From contig NC_072464.1 in assembly GCF_027596085.1 (NCBI RefSeq), forward strand, positions 11,462,748 to 11,526,747: DNA of 64,000 nt, read 5' to 3'. The notes beneath the pieces are model-generated. The model made no database searches. It saw nothing but the letters and a program-made list of their open reading frames with translations, and was not told the origin of the DNA. This stretch comes from Anoplopoma fimbria. Taxonomy: Eukaryota > Chordata > Actinopteri > Perciformes > Anoplopomatidae. The translations under genes and the position numbers were made by a program. Of the stretch, positions 49,913-62,430 are shown piece by piece. Position 1 is the first letter of the stretch, and the number at the start of each line of letters is the position of its first letter.

Positions 49913-52900
49913 CGAGTATGTGTATGGTAGAAAGGGCCACAAGAATTACTACTAAAGGATGCAGCCAGCTTCCAAGAATTCCCCAAAGGCTAGCCTCATC
50001 AATCCCCATCCCTGGGGTGTGTTTGCAGAAAGCAGTAAAAAGGTTGAACGGGATAAGAGAGATGACATGACCGAGACACGCTGCATGATGTGCTCATAAT
50101 GTGAGTGCTAAAGCAACACGGGGAGTGAGAGCGACTGGAGAGACAGGAGGACCTAATGTGTCCCCCCCTCCTCAGCTGAGGTCCCTGCCTCACAGCTGCA
50201 CATTAGGATGCCCTAATGTACACTGCATTTGTTTTGACCTTTCAAAAACAGTTCAGCTGCTAAATGTTCTCCCTCAATGAGGGCATTCAGGAGAGGCCTC
50301 CAAACATTTTAACAATCCACCCAACACAAACAAACACAGAGCTGATGCAACGGTGCCAAACGAATATCAGGGCTGTTAGATCGCCACATGAAGAATGGAG
50401 CTCCATAGTTGGTAATACGATTTGTGCGATTAATCAAAATACAAGTGGGGGGTAGATGGGGGCTTCAAGGAGTCAGCTGCATGTTAATGGATGCTTCAAG
50501 TATCTAATATCATCGGTGATATTCCTTTTTAGATCGACATGTCCATACATTTTAATATCTTTCTCCATCTAGTTCAAGATGTAGGGCAATTTCAATGTGT
50601 TTGAGAGTTCCCATTTCATGTCAGGGTTGAAAGTACACTGATAAATGAGCAAGAGGGTGACAATTTAAAACCAGACATAATTGGGCAAAGGGTAACTCCC
50701 AATTTCAGCCCCATCTCCAGATGAAGAATCACCACGTGTCTATTATCTCAAAGAGGAAGAATCAGCCTTCATAAATCAAACACCATATGTGAGGCACCTC
50801 TGTCGAAAACCACCAAGAGTCAATTAGCCTAGCCTCTGATCCAAAGAGGCCTGATACTTCTTCAGGTGGATCAGACAGCTTTGATAAAAAGAAACTTCAC
50901 ACTGACAATTTACTTTGTTATCCTGCTCTGTGATATGCTGACATGATACACACAGCTAGACAAAGCTATTTGAACACAGCTATTTACTGTTAACAATAAA
51001 TATAACTCAAAATGTCAATAAACTCTGGAAACAAATAGTACTGTACTTGTTCATTCACACCACGGTAAAGTCAAAATAATACAACTTAAAAATGGTAAAA
51101 GGAGATATTTCCCCTACCTATTTATATTCAGGGTGAATCTCTGCTGGGGCCTTGACAGAATAATAAACACTTTAATCAATAAAAATGTCAGGCGGTAATG
51201 GGTAAATAAATACAAATACGTAGGATACAAATATTAGATGAGGAATTTCAAGCTACGATTTGTTACTGCTTCCACAGCCGAATAGCAACCAGCCCATATT
51301 AAAATGCCACAACTTGTAAGGCTCTGCAGGGTGAGTCAATGTGCCTTTGCTGAGAGTGATACATGCAATAAAGAATGTTGTCACTTCCACTCAGGCTCAG
51401 ATTTGTTTTCTGCAATAGAAAAGATGCATCTAGATGGGTAAAAAGGTGAAGCTCCCGATCGACTTAAAATCACCGAAACTGCGAAGAGAGGGTTGTTCAA
51501 CTGTTTTTAAAAAAAAAAGGAAGTGGAAAGAATCATTACGTTAATCACATCCTGAAACAGTTTAGCTGATGATACATCTCTTGAAGGGAACAGGCAATCT
51601 TTTTTTGCGGAGTCCACACAAGACATCAATGATGCCTGATGAGCGAGGAGAACATGTCTGACAATTTGCTTCAAATGCAATCAAGGTGGCCTCTGGCGGA
51701 AGATGGAGAGACTCAGCGTATTCTGGACAGTTGTGTTTGTCCATTTGGGCTTGCGGCCCATAGGCCAACATGACTGGCAGGGGATATTAGGGTCAGAGAG
51801 AAGCGTGATCTAAGGAGACTATGGCTGAAGCTTTGCCTGATAAAACCCCGCTGCCCTGCTGATCCCTAACTGTCCTCTCTCTCCGAGTCCCCTTTAAAAC
51901 AGCTGATTTCAGTCATTCTGGCACACTTGGCCACTTAAAGCCCAGCAGTGCTCAAATTCTGCAAGTCCTGCCTTTGGATCACGTTGCTTGCATTTTAAAG
52001 CTAAAATAAGCAGAGCATAAACACTTTGCATAAATTGCTAACTATGCTGGATAGCAAGGGCATACATGCAGTCAGTGCTCCAAACTAAAGCATGAAAACA
52101 GTCCACGGAAAAAGGACAGTCAGATCATGTTTTCATGTAAAGTGTAACACTACACATTGAGCTGCATTATAGACTTCAGTGCAGTAAGAGATTATGTGTC
52201 TTTGTAGCTTCCACTGCTCTCTGATCCCAACTTAGCATTAGTGGCCCCTGGACCTCCACCAGAGTTGTGTCAGCGGCCACAACAGCAAACTGCCCTCGGA
52301 AACCACGCTTAACTGTGCCGTCCACATTTTACTTGTTTGTGTGTGTTTGTCAACGTGATGAGCCAACTCAGAATCCGAACTTTCCCGATCTGTTAGTGCA
52401 ACACTTATTATCCCTCTGCCGCGGTTGATATATTCTGTGAATTAAACAGAATTTACTGGGGAGTTTAAATATCTGAACGCTGTTTTTCCATGAATATTCA
52501 GTGGTGTGACTAATTGGGATAGGAAGTGAAGTGTTACCTGGCTGAGTAATGCTATGCCTTGAAAAGATTATGGATTTGATCTGTCAGTTTCACTACACCT
52601 GCTGATAAAGTTCAAACAAATACTGGGAGGCAGAAGCCTGTTCTGTGTGAGAGTGAATAAAACAACATAGCGAGGATACTGCCATGATATCCGACACCTA
52701 TAGGTGCTCTATGTCTGGTTCACGTAAAGGATATCAAACAATGTTATGTGAGTCATTTACAGGTCACGTTTGGTACATTCATCCTGCATTCATCTTATAC
52801 ATCTGCTTATCCTGTTCAGTTTTGCGCCATGCTCAAGCCTCTCCCAGCATGCACTGGGCAGAAGGCCAGGTACACCATGGACATTAGCAAGTCCATCATA

Positions 52901-52921
52901 ACACCATAAACTGTTCATTAT
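49913..52921. other. Intergenic region upstream of frmpd4
   Basis: No gene recognised. Some less AT-rich, repeat-free stretches (about 50.1-50.3 kb and 51.5-51.8 kb) could be conserved non-coding elements, but this cannot be judged from one genome. Confidence 0.5.
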
Positions 52922-53208
52922 AGGGCTGCAACTAATGATTACTTTCATTATAAATTAATCTGTCGATTAATCCATAAATTACTTAGTCAAAAATGTCAGA
53001 AAATTATGAAAAATGTCCCGCCCAGTTTCATAGACTTTGACTGACCAAAGGTACAATATTCAATTCACAATGACATTAAACAGAGGAAAACAGGAAATTT
53101 CCATATTTGAGAGTTTTTTTTGCTATTTTTGCTTGAAAATGCAAATTGAGAAATAGTTTTTAGAAAATGTTGTGTCGATTGATTAACCTAATTAATCGTT
53201 GCAGCTCC
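52922..53208. mobile_element. MITE with terminal inverted repeats ('gggctgcaacta' family, hAT-like)
   Basis: The left end agggctgcaactaatgatta and right end taattaatcgttgcagctcc are inverted copies. The interior has repeated 'attaatc'/'gattaa' words and 'aaaatgtcagaaaatta'. About 290 bp, non-coding. This family is very abundant in teleosts. hAT assignment is from memory; no clear 8-bp target duplication was seen. Confidence 0.7.
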
Positions 53209-55780
53209 AGAACAGGCTTCGTCTTCTGACTTCGAACCTGCGACTGGTCTAATTTAATGCCAAATGCAAACTTGCTCTATCAGAATACAGCCATAGAGGC
53301 CATCTTCAAACCAGACGTTTTTTCCTGCTATAGCAGAACAAGCAGAGGTGATTGATTGCCCTGTTCCATTCCGAAAAAGCCAAGTCTACATCTAAATGGA
53401 ATGCAGCCATCAACAGTTATGAATTACAGCTGTGGTTTTCCTGCCATGACATGTCAAAATGGAGCTGAGAAAAAAAGCCATAATTTGATTTCAGCATGCT
53501 AAAGTCATTCAGGCATGTTGATATTAAAGAAAGAGCTCTTGTGAAAGCTGTTAATGTAACATTTTGTGAAAGGGCAGTAAATCTCAAAGACATTGACAAA
53601 ACAATTCCTCAGCGACAAACCGTACATCCTTACTGCGATGCAGTGGAAAGGAATAAGTTGGGTAACCCAGGACATTCAATAACAACAACAAACACAAAAT
53701 CAAGTCTTGGTTTTTCCAAAGCCTTAATTGAGTCAATCATTAATTCTTCAAAATGGCAAACGAAGGCAAAAGGTTAACTGTCTTTGTATCTTCTAAAACA
53801 TAGAAGCTCTTAACAATCTATACTTTTTGTGCAATAACTATCATCAGTACGCCTATTCTAAGAGATATAATCAGTTCTGACTGAATTATAAAGTAAGAAC
53901 AGAACACCAATCCACAGCACACTACTCACTGAATGACAGTGAAGATGCCGAGTTCATTGTCGTCTGGGTCCATTGCTGATGACAGGTCTTTAATGCAGTA
54001 TACTTTTTTTCTGTTCTTCCTGTCCGGGCCTTTCAAGCCTCTTTCACTGATGTGTGTTCCCGTCCTTCCTCCTGACTCGGAAGTTTCTTCCCGCTTGATT
54101 TGGACTTTCCATAGGCAACTGAGCTTGTCTGACTAACTCATTCAGTTATGATTACATACAATGGCCCAGTCCAAGTGAGTGGCCGATGCCCTGGGGGAGG
54201 AGAGCGAGCTTGTCGCCTCCGCCTCAGTAATGAAATAACATCACATTCCGGGCCAGTGCATCAGAAAACACAGAGGGATCAATGCTGAACAGCTGGACTC
54301 CAATGGGTTGCTGTGCTGGTTAAGGCTGCCTCAATGACCAAGGCTCTCGTGGAAAACATGTTCCGTTTGGCTGAAATTCACCTGTGGTGTTTTTCATATT
54401 TCATATTTCGTGGTCATAGCAGGGGAGTCAAAACATATTTGAGTGTTTCCTGCAGCTGAAACAAAGTTTTATATAAAACCATAAAACAAGTTTTATCTTG
54501 AGGGTATTATTTACAACATTTTAGTTCACAACCAAATTGCAGTATCTGAAATATTAATCTGATCCCTGAACGATGCATTTGGAAATGCCATGTGTTTTTA
54601 TCATCCATGAGAAGCTTAAAAATTAAGCTTCAACCGTAATCCAAACTCTATCACTATCTGCCTACCAACTGTCACCCTTAATAGAGCCAAACCTAAATCC
54701 TATATAAACCACAGAATTAGACCTTAACCTAAATGTTATACAGTAGCATCAGGTATTATTTTATTATTCATATTTACACATCTATTGTCATATCATGTAG
54801 CTTGTTGTTCTTTATTTCGTATTCAATTAATACAGCATATTTCAGTATTTTCTCTTTTTTCTTAGGGCATTCACTCATAAAGCCATGGCATTTTAACGTC
54901 ATGATAGTTCCCGCTGGATTATACCATGCAGGCTCTCTGATGCATGAATGGCATACACAGTCCTCCATTAGTTATGAAGCGAGGCACGTGTCTTTGCCTC
55001 TGCAAGCAAGTAGAACTGCTTGCATAACACATCCCATGCCATGTACACACAACAGCCTATGACAACTGAAAGTTCAGCTTCGTATAAAACAACAAAGACA
55101 GTGTTTTTCTTCACAAAATATCTTGCTATATATAAATATGTGCTATATGTAAACATGTTTCAGTAATTTGTACACTGTGCAAATAGCACGCATATACAGT
55201 AGCTGTGCATGGCCATATGGTCACAATGGAGCGCGAGGTTAGACAAAAGCAGACCTTTCTGTGAGATAAATACTGCACATGAATCCATCCAATCATGTGA
55301 CCTTACACTCGCCCCTGGGCCACAGCGCGCTGCATCAGTGGCCTGTTTTTTCTGTGACACACAGGTTGGACCACTTAGAGCAGATACGGGGGATGTTCAC
55401 AGTGCAATATCCCTGCACAGTGTCACATGACGAAGAATCACATTTAGCATGTTGTATTGAGGTCAAACAGTGATGACTTAAGATGGTGGTGATAGGCAGT
55501 GTGTGTTCTGAGACTCATCTGATTTAATGTGCTGTTCATTGAGCGTGGGTGATGATGGCTCATTTGTTTCCGTAGAACAATGTGACGCTGCATGCTTCTT
55601 TGCAAGTTCCTCCGACAGCTTATTTGACGGCAACACGCTGTCCTGATCAATTAGTAAAATACACGAACGGGGCATATGTAACAAAAACATCCCAACGCTC
55701 TAAATAACTAATAATTGATGGCAGAAACAAATAAGCAAAAGCAAAATATGCAGCTACTTCCACAAGCAAAAAATACAAGT
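53209..55780. other. Intergenic, no features
   Basis: No coding or RNA gene recognised between the MITE and the Rex3-like insertion. MSL3, which lies between FRMPD4 and ARHGAP6 in human, is not seen. Confidence 0.5.
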
Positions 55781-55793
55781 AAATGTTCAGTCT
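55781..55793 (+). repeat. Target-site duplication, left copy
   Basis: aaatgttcagtct is repeated exactly at 57139-57151, flanking the LINE insertion. Confidence 0.93.
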
Positions 55794-57138
55794 CCATCCA
55801 TCCATCCATCCATCCATCCATCTCCTTCCGCTTATCCGGGGCCGGGTCGCGGGGGCAGCAAGCTAAGGAGGGTCCTCCAGACGTCCTTCTCCCCAGCAAC
55901 ACTTTCCAGCTCCTCCTGGGGAACCCCGAGGCGTTCCCAGGCCAGACGAGATATATAATCTCTCCAGCGTGTTCTGGGTCTACCCCGGGGCCTCTTACCA
56001 GTTGGACGTGCCTGGAAAACCTCTAAAGGGAGGCGTCCAGGAGGCATCCTGATCAGATGCCCGAGCCACCTCAGCTGGCCCCTTTCGACGCGAAGGAGCA
56101 GCGGCTCTACTCCGAGCTCCCTCCGGATGTCTGAGCTCCTCACCCTATCTCTAAGGCTGAGCCCAGCCACCCTACGAAGGAAGCTCATTTCGGCCGCTTG
56201 TATTCGCGATCTCATTCTTTCGGTCACTACCCAAAGCTCATGACCATAGGTGAGGGTTGGAACGTAGATGGACTGGTAAATCGAGAGCTTTGCCTTTCGG
56301 CTCAGCTCCTTCTTCACCAAAACGGTCCGGTACAACGCCCGCATCACTGCTGACGCTGCACCGAACCGCCTGTCCATCTCCCGCTCCATTTTACCCTCAC
56401 TCGTGAATAAGATCCCGAGATACTTGAACTCCCTCGCTTGGGGCAGTGACTCACTCCCAACCCAGAGGGTGCAATCCACCGTTTTCCGGAAGAGAACCAT
56501 GGCCTCAGACTTGGAGGTACTGACTCTCATCCCGACCGCTTCACACTCGGCTGTGAACCGCCCCAGTGCGTGCTGAAGGTCACGTTCTGAAGAAGCCAAC
56601 AGAACCACATCATCTGCAAAAAGCAGGGATGCGATTCTGAGGTCCCCAAACCGGAAACTCTCCTCCCCCGGCTGCGCCTTGAAATCCTGTCCATGAAAAT
56701 CACAAACAGGATTGGTGACAATGGGCAGCCCTGGCGGAGGCCAACACGCACTGGGAACAAGCTCGACTTTGTGCCGAGTATCCGGACACAGCTCTCACTT
56801 TGGTCATACAAGGACCGAATGGCTCGTAGTAACGAACCAGGTACCCCATATTCCCGCAGTACCCCCCACAGGACTCCCCGAGGGACACGGTCGAAGGCCT
56901 TCTCCAAGTCTACAAAACACATGTAGACTGGATGAGCAAACTCCCATGCACCCTCCAACAGACCTGCAAGGGTAAAGAGTTGGTCCGCTGTTCCACGTCC
57001 AGGACGGAATCCGCATTGCTCCTCCTGAATCTGAGGTTCGACAATCGGACGGAGCCTCCTTTCCAGCACCCTGGAGTAAACTTTCCCGGGGAGGCTGAGC
57101 AGTGTGATACCCCTATAATTGGAGCACACTCTCCGGTC
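55794..57138 (-). mobile_element. 5'-truncated non-LTR retrotransposon, Rex3-like (RTE clade)
   Basis: The 1345-bp insertion on the minus strand carries the last part of a reverse-transcriptase ORF. A very short 3' UTR follows (about 15 nt after the stop), then a GATG tetranucleotide tail (55794-55821). A minimal 3' UTR with a GATG tail is the hallmark I recall for Rex3 elements of fish. A 13-bp target-site duplication flanks it. 5' truncation is usual for LINE insertions. Confidence 0.92.
55832..57129 (-). pseudogene. Reverse transcriptase remnant of the Rex3-like element
   Basis: Two overlapping frames (56527-57129 and 55832-56608) together carry RT motifs: YRGITLL, CGFRPGRGT, FVDLEKAFDRVP, LRQGCPLSP, then the FADD catalytic motif and KYLGILFTSEG, followed by a C-terminal region with RPRGRPRTRW. 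The two are in different frames, with a shift near 56.65 kb just before FADD. The 5' end (endonuclease domain and start) is absent. The copy cannot move by itself. Confidence 0.9.
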
Positions 57139-57151
57139 AAATGTTCAGTCT
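57139..57151 (+). repeat. Target-site duplication, right copy
   Basis: Exact copy of the 13 bp at 55781-55793. Confidence 0.93.
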
Positions 57152-60100
57152 ATCAAAGCAAATATGTGCCTCACATAATAGCAGGCAGCAAGTGATTTTT
57201 TCATTACTTTATGGAGCAGAACAAGCAGAAGATGCAGTCATTTGCATAAAATGATGAGATTCGCTCCGTGCAGAACTGGAAAACTCATATTAATACAATA
57301 AGAGCTAGGCCTTGGCCCTCACTAAAGGTTACAGATGTATTTTTAAAAGCCGCCGACTGCATTCATTCCAATTATGTGATTTAGACTATTTGGCTGCAAA
57401 TTTGAATCGGGATAACTATCTTTTTTTGCCATCACAAAGAACGTCAAATAGGTCATAAATGATAACGAATTAAGCAAGTTGGAAAGCCATTAACAGAGTT
57501 GGACAAAGCAGTTGCTCACGTTAAAGTGTGACAGGTGTTCTTGCTGTTTAAATCAAACATTAACATGAAAGGGCAAAACTTAAATAAACTTTTTCAGAAT
57601 ATGTATATTTATATATTCTTGGTCACAATTAACTGTCAGGAAACCCCAACAGGCATGAAAACTCTCCCGATAAGCTGGTTTATATACTCATACCATAGAC
57701 AGGAAGTACACAGAAGTCAATCACAGTCAATGAGATTGCAGGATATCACATTCCTCAAATCAGATAGCTACTCTCGTGTCAACACACTGCAGAAGCTCCT
57801 CCCTGCTGGCCCGGGAGGATAGATTTCACAGCATCCAGCAATTATCTGTAATGTGGGAGAAAAATCAATGTGCCCATGGAAAGCTGCTAAGGTCACCGAG
57901 CCGACGTTGTCACTTGAATCAGAGGCTCTGCGTTGCTGCAGGCTGGGCTCCAAGCCTATCAGCCAGCATCTGTGAGAACACGCAGCATTTGTAATGCCAT
58001 GGATTACGATGATTATTAGCCTGACGATATGCAAGATAATTGTTTTTTGATCATGGTAGAAAGGGAAATTATTTTAAATGTCAGTCATCTATTAATACAG
58101 ATGATTCATTTTAAATAGGAATCACTCCAAAGAAGCAGTTAATTTTATTCCTTTTTTATACCCCAGTCCTAAATAAACTCAATATTTATTTTTAACTGTA
58201 TCATTTTTTCAATAGTTATAGATAAACATAGTTATAGTTTAGTTTAGTTTTTATACAGTAACTCAGTCCTAAACAAAATAAATGTCTTTCCAAATGCATT
58301 TCTTATAGTTGGAATGTCACATAACCATTTTCAACCTAAAGGCAGAATTCAAGGTCCACAATCTATGCTAGTGCAGTTATAGATTAGATTTGTTACTCCA
58401 ATTTCTGTCAAATATAATACAGATTGGTGTTGGACCAACATGTTTCAATCCTAAATATTGGAAAATGCTCATCATTGACGTTCCCGTTTTTAATCATTTT
58501 GGAATTTGAAGGGAAAATAAAGAAGTGAAACAGCTTTAGACTCACCTCTGCTGCTCTGTTTTTTTGTCCAAACTGCTGCTAATGTCAATTTCATGTTTCC
58601 CTAAATTGTCAATTTCCATGTCGTCTCTCTCAGGTAGATACTCACAACTGGAATTAATGGAGAGCAGGCATAAAGTGTGCACTCTTTGTGGGTTGGAAGA
58701 TTCCCGGCAGCACTGTAAGGGGAGGGGAGGCCTCCTTGAAACATTGATAGTCTGGTGTAAATTCTATTAACGGCAAGGGGATATTGAGAGGAATGAAAAA
58801 TCAATACCTTGTGGCCAGTAATGTTTGAAGGATCAGCTTGCTTGTGCTTGTCTGACATCCAGATTGCATTTTCCTCTCACCATTACTCCCATTTTTCCCC
58901 TTCGGTATAGAGAAGATGTGCTATCAAATGTTAGACGTTAATCAAGTTAATAATAGCCGACACCAATCTGATATAGCTGCACTCTACTAAAGGGATTGGA
59001 AATGTGTTTTGTCTTAACACCTCAGATATCAAAAGACAAATGCAGTGTTTTTCTCTTCTGCATCGAATGCATCTACACCAGGGAGGCATACACATGAGCC
59101 ATTCTCAGTTTCATTCTCAGACTGCACAGTCCTCCGAAGACGATTGGATGTCTGTGATGACTCACAGAGTAAACATGTTGCATCTCTGCTGTGTTAAAGT
59201 GAAGCCTACCATTTTGTTGAGACCTTAAATAAAGAAATGAAGACACACAGCACAAAGAAGTAATTGATCTCCCGCCTACATAATGGCCATTATTTGTAAA
59301 TCCTATTGTATGGCTATAATATAGGTCAGAACCCAACCTTCTTTTTGCTTATTAGAGCTGTTTCTCAATAACTGGACACTAATGGAAGAGAATGAGGTGT
59401 CATAAAGAGGCAAACACAACATTTCCAAAGGCGCTGTTTAGTTCTCTTTTGGTAGCCCACTAGGACAGATTCACTCTTTAATGTGTATCATTAAAGGTTC
59501 ATAACACTGTGATGCCATGGGCTGCTTGCACTAAATCAGTGTGTGACAGTACACCAGCACAGACAAGTGAAAGAACAGAGGCACTGCATTTGTGCAAGGA
59601 TAAACTAAGTAAGTCTAATAATACAATGTTCCTTTACATTACATTTCTTTTTACATAATTTCAAGATATTATGTAGAAACGTTAGTATAAAAGCACAACT
59701 TGCCTATGGCATGTTGTAGTAGAGTAGCAACACATGAGTTTGAATTTTAAAATGGCTGCTGACTGTCCAAAACAAAGAAAGATCTTTGTTTGATGGCATT
59801 TTTGCATATTTCAAGTTTAATTTTTAACTTACATGGTTACCTACCATAAAATCTAATCAAATTTGATGTCCATAGTAAAAAACAAAGTACTGTTCAGTTT
59901 ATGTCAGACAAGGGCTGATTTATTTCTACATTTGCAGCAGTGTTTTATTTATTAGATTGATTTATATTGTACTCATGATTCGGATGTTTTCTTGTTATTT
60001 CATTCACAAAATGACCAAAGGTCCTAAAAACATGCATTTGATCAGTATAGCTGTCATAGTTATTTAAGCTAAGATGATATAAGTCTCACAAATGTGGAAT

Positions 60101-62077
60101 TTGTTGCTTTTGTTTAGGATTACATTGTATTGTTCAGGCATTTCTTTCATTGTGCCCAAAAAGCAACACATTTTTGCTCAAGGGACCCCAAGAAGCTTAA
60201 TCTGGTCATGGAAACAACTCAGGTAAATTCTCAAAATCAGTCATTAGTACTACACATCTGATTCAGTTGATACTTAAGAAGCAATGCGTGTGTGCTACCG
60301 CCATCTAGTGTCCTGTAGTATAGAGGTGGGTTTTTCACCAAATAAGGTACTGTCTCTCATCATATGCCACACTGACTCAGACAATCATTTACAGCCTGTC
60401 AACTAAACACAGTCAGTGCTTTCCATTAATGTCCTTCACAAATAACCAAAAAGTCCTAAAGTACAACTTCTCATCCATATTATCATATTCTCATCACAGG
60501 ACTTAGCCTAACATAGAGAAGTCTACAAGATAATCTAAATACTACAACAGAGGCTGCTTTGTTTTCATCTATTCCCCTCAAAATGTAATATTACTAGAGT
60601 GTTGAACTAATAAATCACTAGCAAAAATGACCTCCCACATATATCCGCTGAAACATATATAGTTCCAATGAAACAGCAATCTTAACAGCATCCCTGTCCG
60701 CAGCACATTGTACGGCTCATTATATTCCTGCTGTCAAACTGTCCACTGTACAGGAAGCAGAGTGCTGCTTGGAAAACTGTTCAGCTGATCAAGAGAACAA
60801 TCATCATTTGCGATGAGAAATATGAATTACATTTAACAAAAGCTCATTATAACAACTTTTATATTTTCTTTGGGAAGGATAAATGAAGTACAAGAATCTG
60901 AAATCAAACACTAATTTGCGAGCTATTTAAAAAGCCCACATTAACATATTTTCTGACATCCTTTAATTGGTAAGCGGATGTAAGCTCCCAAAGCTGCACT
61001 TTATGCCACTGAGAAATGACATAACGGGAAGTCTGATGAGAATCTGTTTGGAGTCTACTCCAAACCTCGCCACCACCAACTAAGTGGATCAAACGCAAAG
61101 CCGCCCTCTTATCACCACTTCCCCTGTCTGTTTGGTAGAGCCTGCATCTGATGAATCCTTATCGTGGCCATACAGTGCTGGTTCACATGTCATGTTATCA
61201 CACAGGTCCCTTCCCCGGGGCTCCCACAGGAAGAGTCTGATCCCAGGGCACTACATGCCAAGCATCTCAACTGCCTTACGGTTAGGAAAAAATCTGGTGT
61301 GGTCAAGAGAGAGACTGTGGGCAAGGACTGTTTAATGTTTCTGTCGTTCATTAAACTCAACACAAGTAAGAGCCAAATCAGAATCATCAAAATGTTAATT
61401 TTAATGGTTTATGTTCAAGTTTGTTGGATGTATTCTGGCTCAGAAAATCCCAGATAATGAACATTTGGCAGCTGAGAATCCTTGCAATCAGAAACTGCCG
61501 TACTATACTATATTACTAATAAAAAAATGTTATTCATTTCACTTTAAACAACAAACCAGTTACCCTAAAACTGATGATGTCAAATAACGAGATCACCAAA
61601 AGCAGCATCATTATATACACTGTGTCCTATACTAATTAAGAATAACTCTTTAGTGGATTTAAAATCTATTTTGTTTCTTGTCTCAAGTATAGAAGTATTA
61701 TTGAAACTTTTAAGTGAATAGATTTAAATGTATAAATACATATTACTGCTTTAAAACAACTAGAATATTTCATTTGTGTCTTATGGGTACATTTTTCCAG
61801 TTTTTTTTGTTTTTTTTCATACACTGCATGAGTCATATTTGAAACGGTTTTTCATCAATTACATTTTTGTTCACATTGACTGGTGGGCATGCAGGAGGAA
61901 TCACTCAAAACACGCGCCCACTGTGTCACACCCACGCATAAACAGACTAAAGGCTCTTCTGCTCTAAGGTCCCGGTGATTGCTTCATTGTTTGTTTTGGT
62001 GTTTTTTGGGGGAAATAAGCGTACAGTTTTGTCGTTATTAAAATCATGAAAAGAGGAAGCACTGAGTCAGAGTACGT
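57152..62077. other. Intergenic region upstream of arhgap6
   Basis: No coding sequence recognised. It holds a CTCF-like site at 60297-60311. Confidence 0.5.
60297..60311 (-). promoter_or_regulatory. CTCF-like motif (minus strand)
   Basis: On the minus strand ACACTAGATGGCGGT matches CCASYAGRKGGCRSY at 14 of 15 positions. Its orientation is opposite to that of the site at 17425. Confidence 0.4.
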
Positions 62078-62188
62078 GGGAGGCGGAGGGAGGGAGGGAG
62101 GGTGGGTGGAGGCGGGTGTCCAGGGACTCCACTCCCGGGCGAGGATTTCATAATCTCCAGCATGGTGACGCGCTGGTGACTTGACTCA
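62078..62188 (+). promoter_or_regulatory. arhgap6: arhgap6 promoter region: G-quadruplex motif and AP-1 site
   Basis: Six GGG runs separated mostly by single bases (62078-62106) form a canonical G-quadruplex motif. A perfect AP-1 site TGACTCA lies at 62182-62188. The segment is clearly GC-richer than its surroundings and lies 100-200 bp before the arhgap6 ATG. No TATA box was seen. Confidence 0.5.
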
Positions 62189-62283
62189 TGCTCCTCTGCT
62201 CCTGCGCTGCGTTTGGACTCGCAGAGGAGATATGCATCTGTTTTACATTTTCTTTAACCACAAGTTGAACAGCTAAAGGAGAC

Positions 62284-62430
62284 ATGTCCGCTCAAGGATT
62301 GTTAAGCAGTGTTTTCTCATGCTCGCTGAGCCCCAAAACTCTTTCCAAGCGGAGACTAAGACAGACCAGGAGTTTGGACCCGGCGTTGATGAGACATTAT
62401 AGTACCGACGCTGAGGAGACATCGGTTAAG
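62284..62430 (+). CDS. arhgap6: arhgap6 first coding exon (Rho GTPase-activating protein 6, N terminus)
   Basis: ARHGAP6 is a RhoA-specific GTPase-activating protein acting on the actin cytoskeleton. This exon encodes about 49 residues starting MSAQGLLSSVFSCSLSPK, with SKRRLRQTRSLDPAL. The human N terminus begins MSAQSLLHSVFSCS and has FSKRKLRQTRSLDPAL. Donor AAG|GTCAGT at 62430. The rest of the protein (RhoGAP domain) would lie beyond the window. In human the gene is likewise divergent from FRMPD4. The human first exon encodes more sequence before the GAP region, so the fish exon is shorter or the splice site is different. Confidence 0.88.

Noticed and set aside
53496..53777. Plus-strand 93-codon frame in the intergenic region.
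   Set aside because: No similarity recognised and no coding-like pattern.
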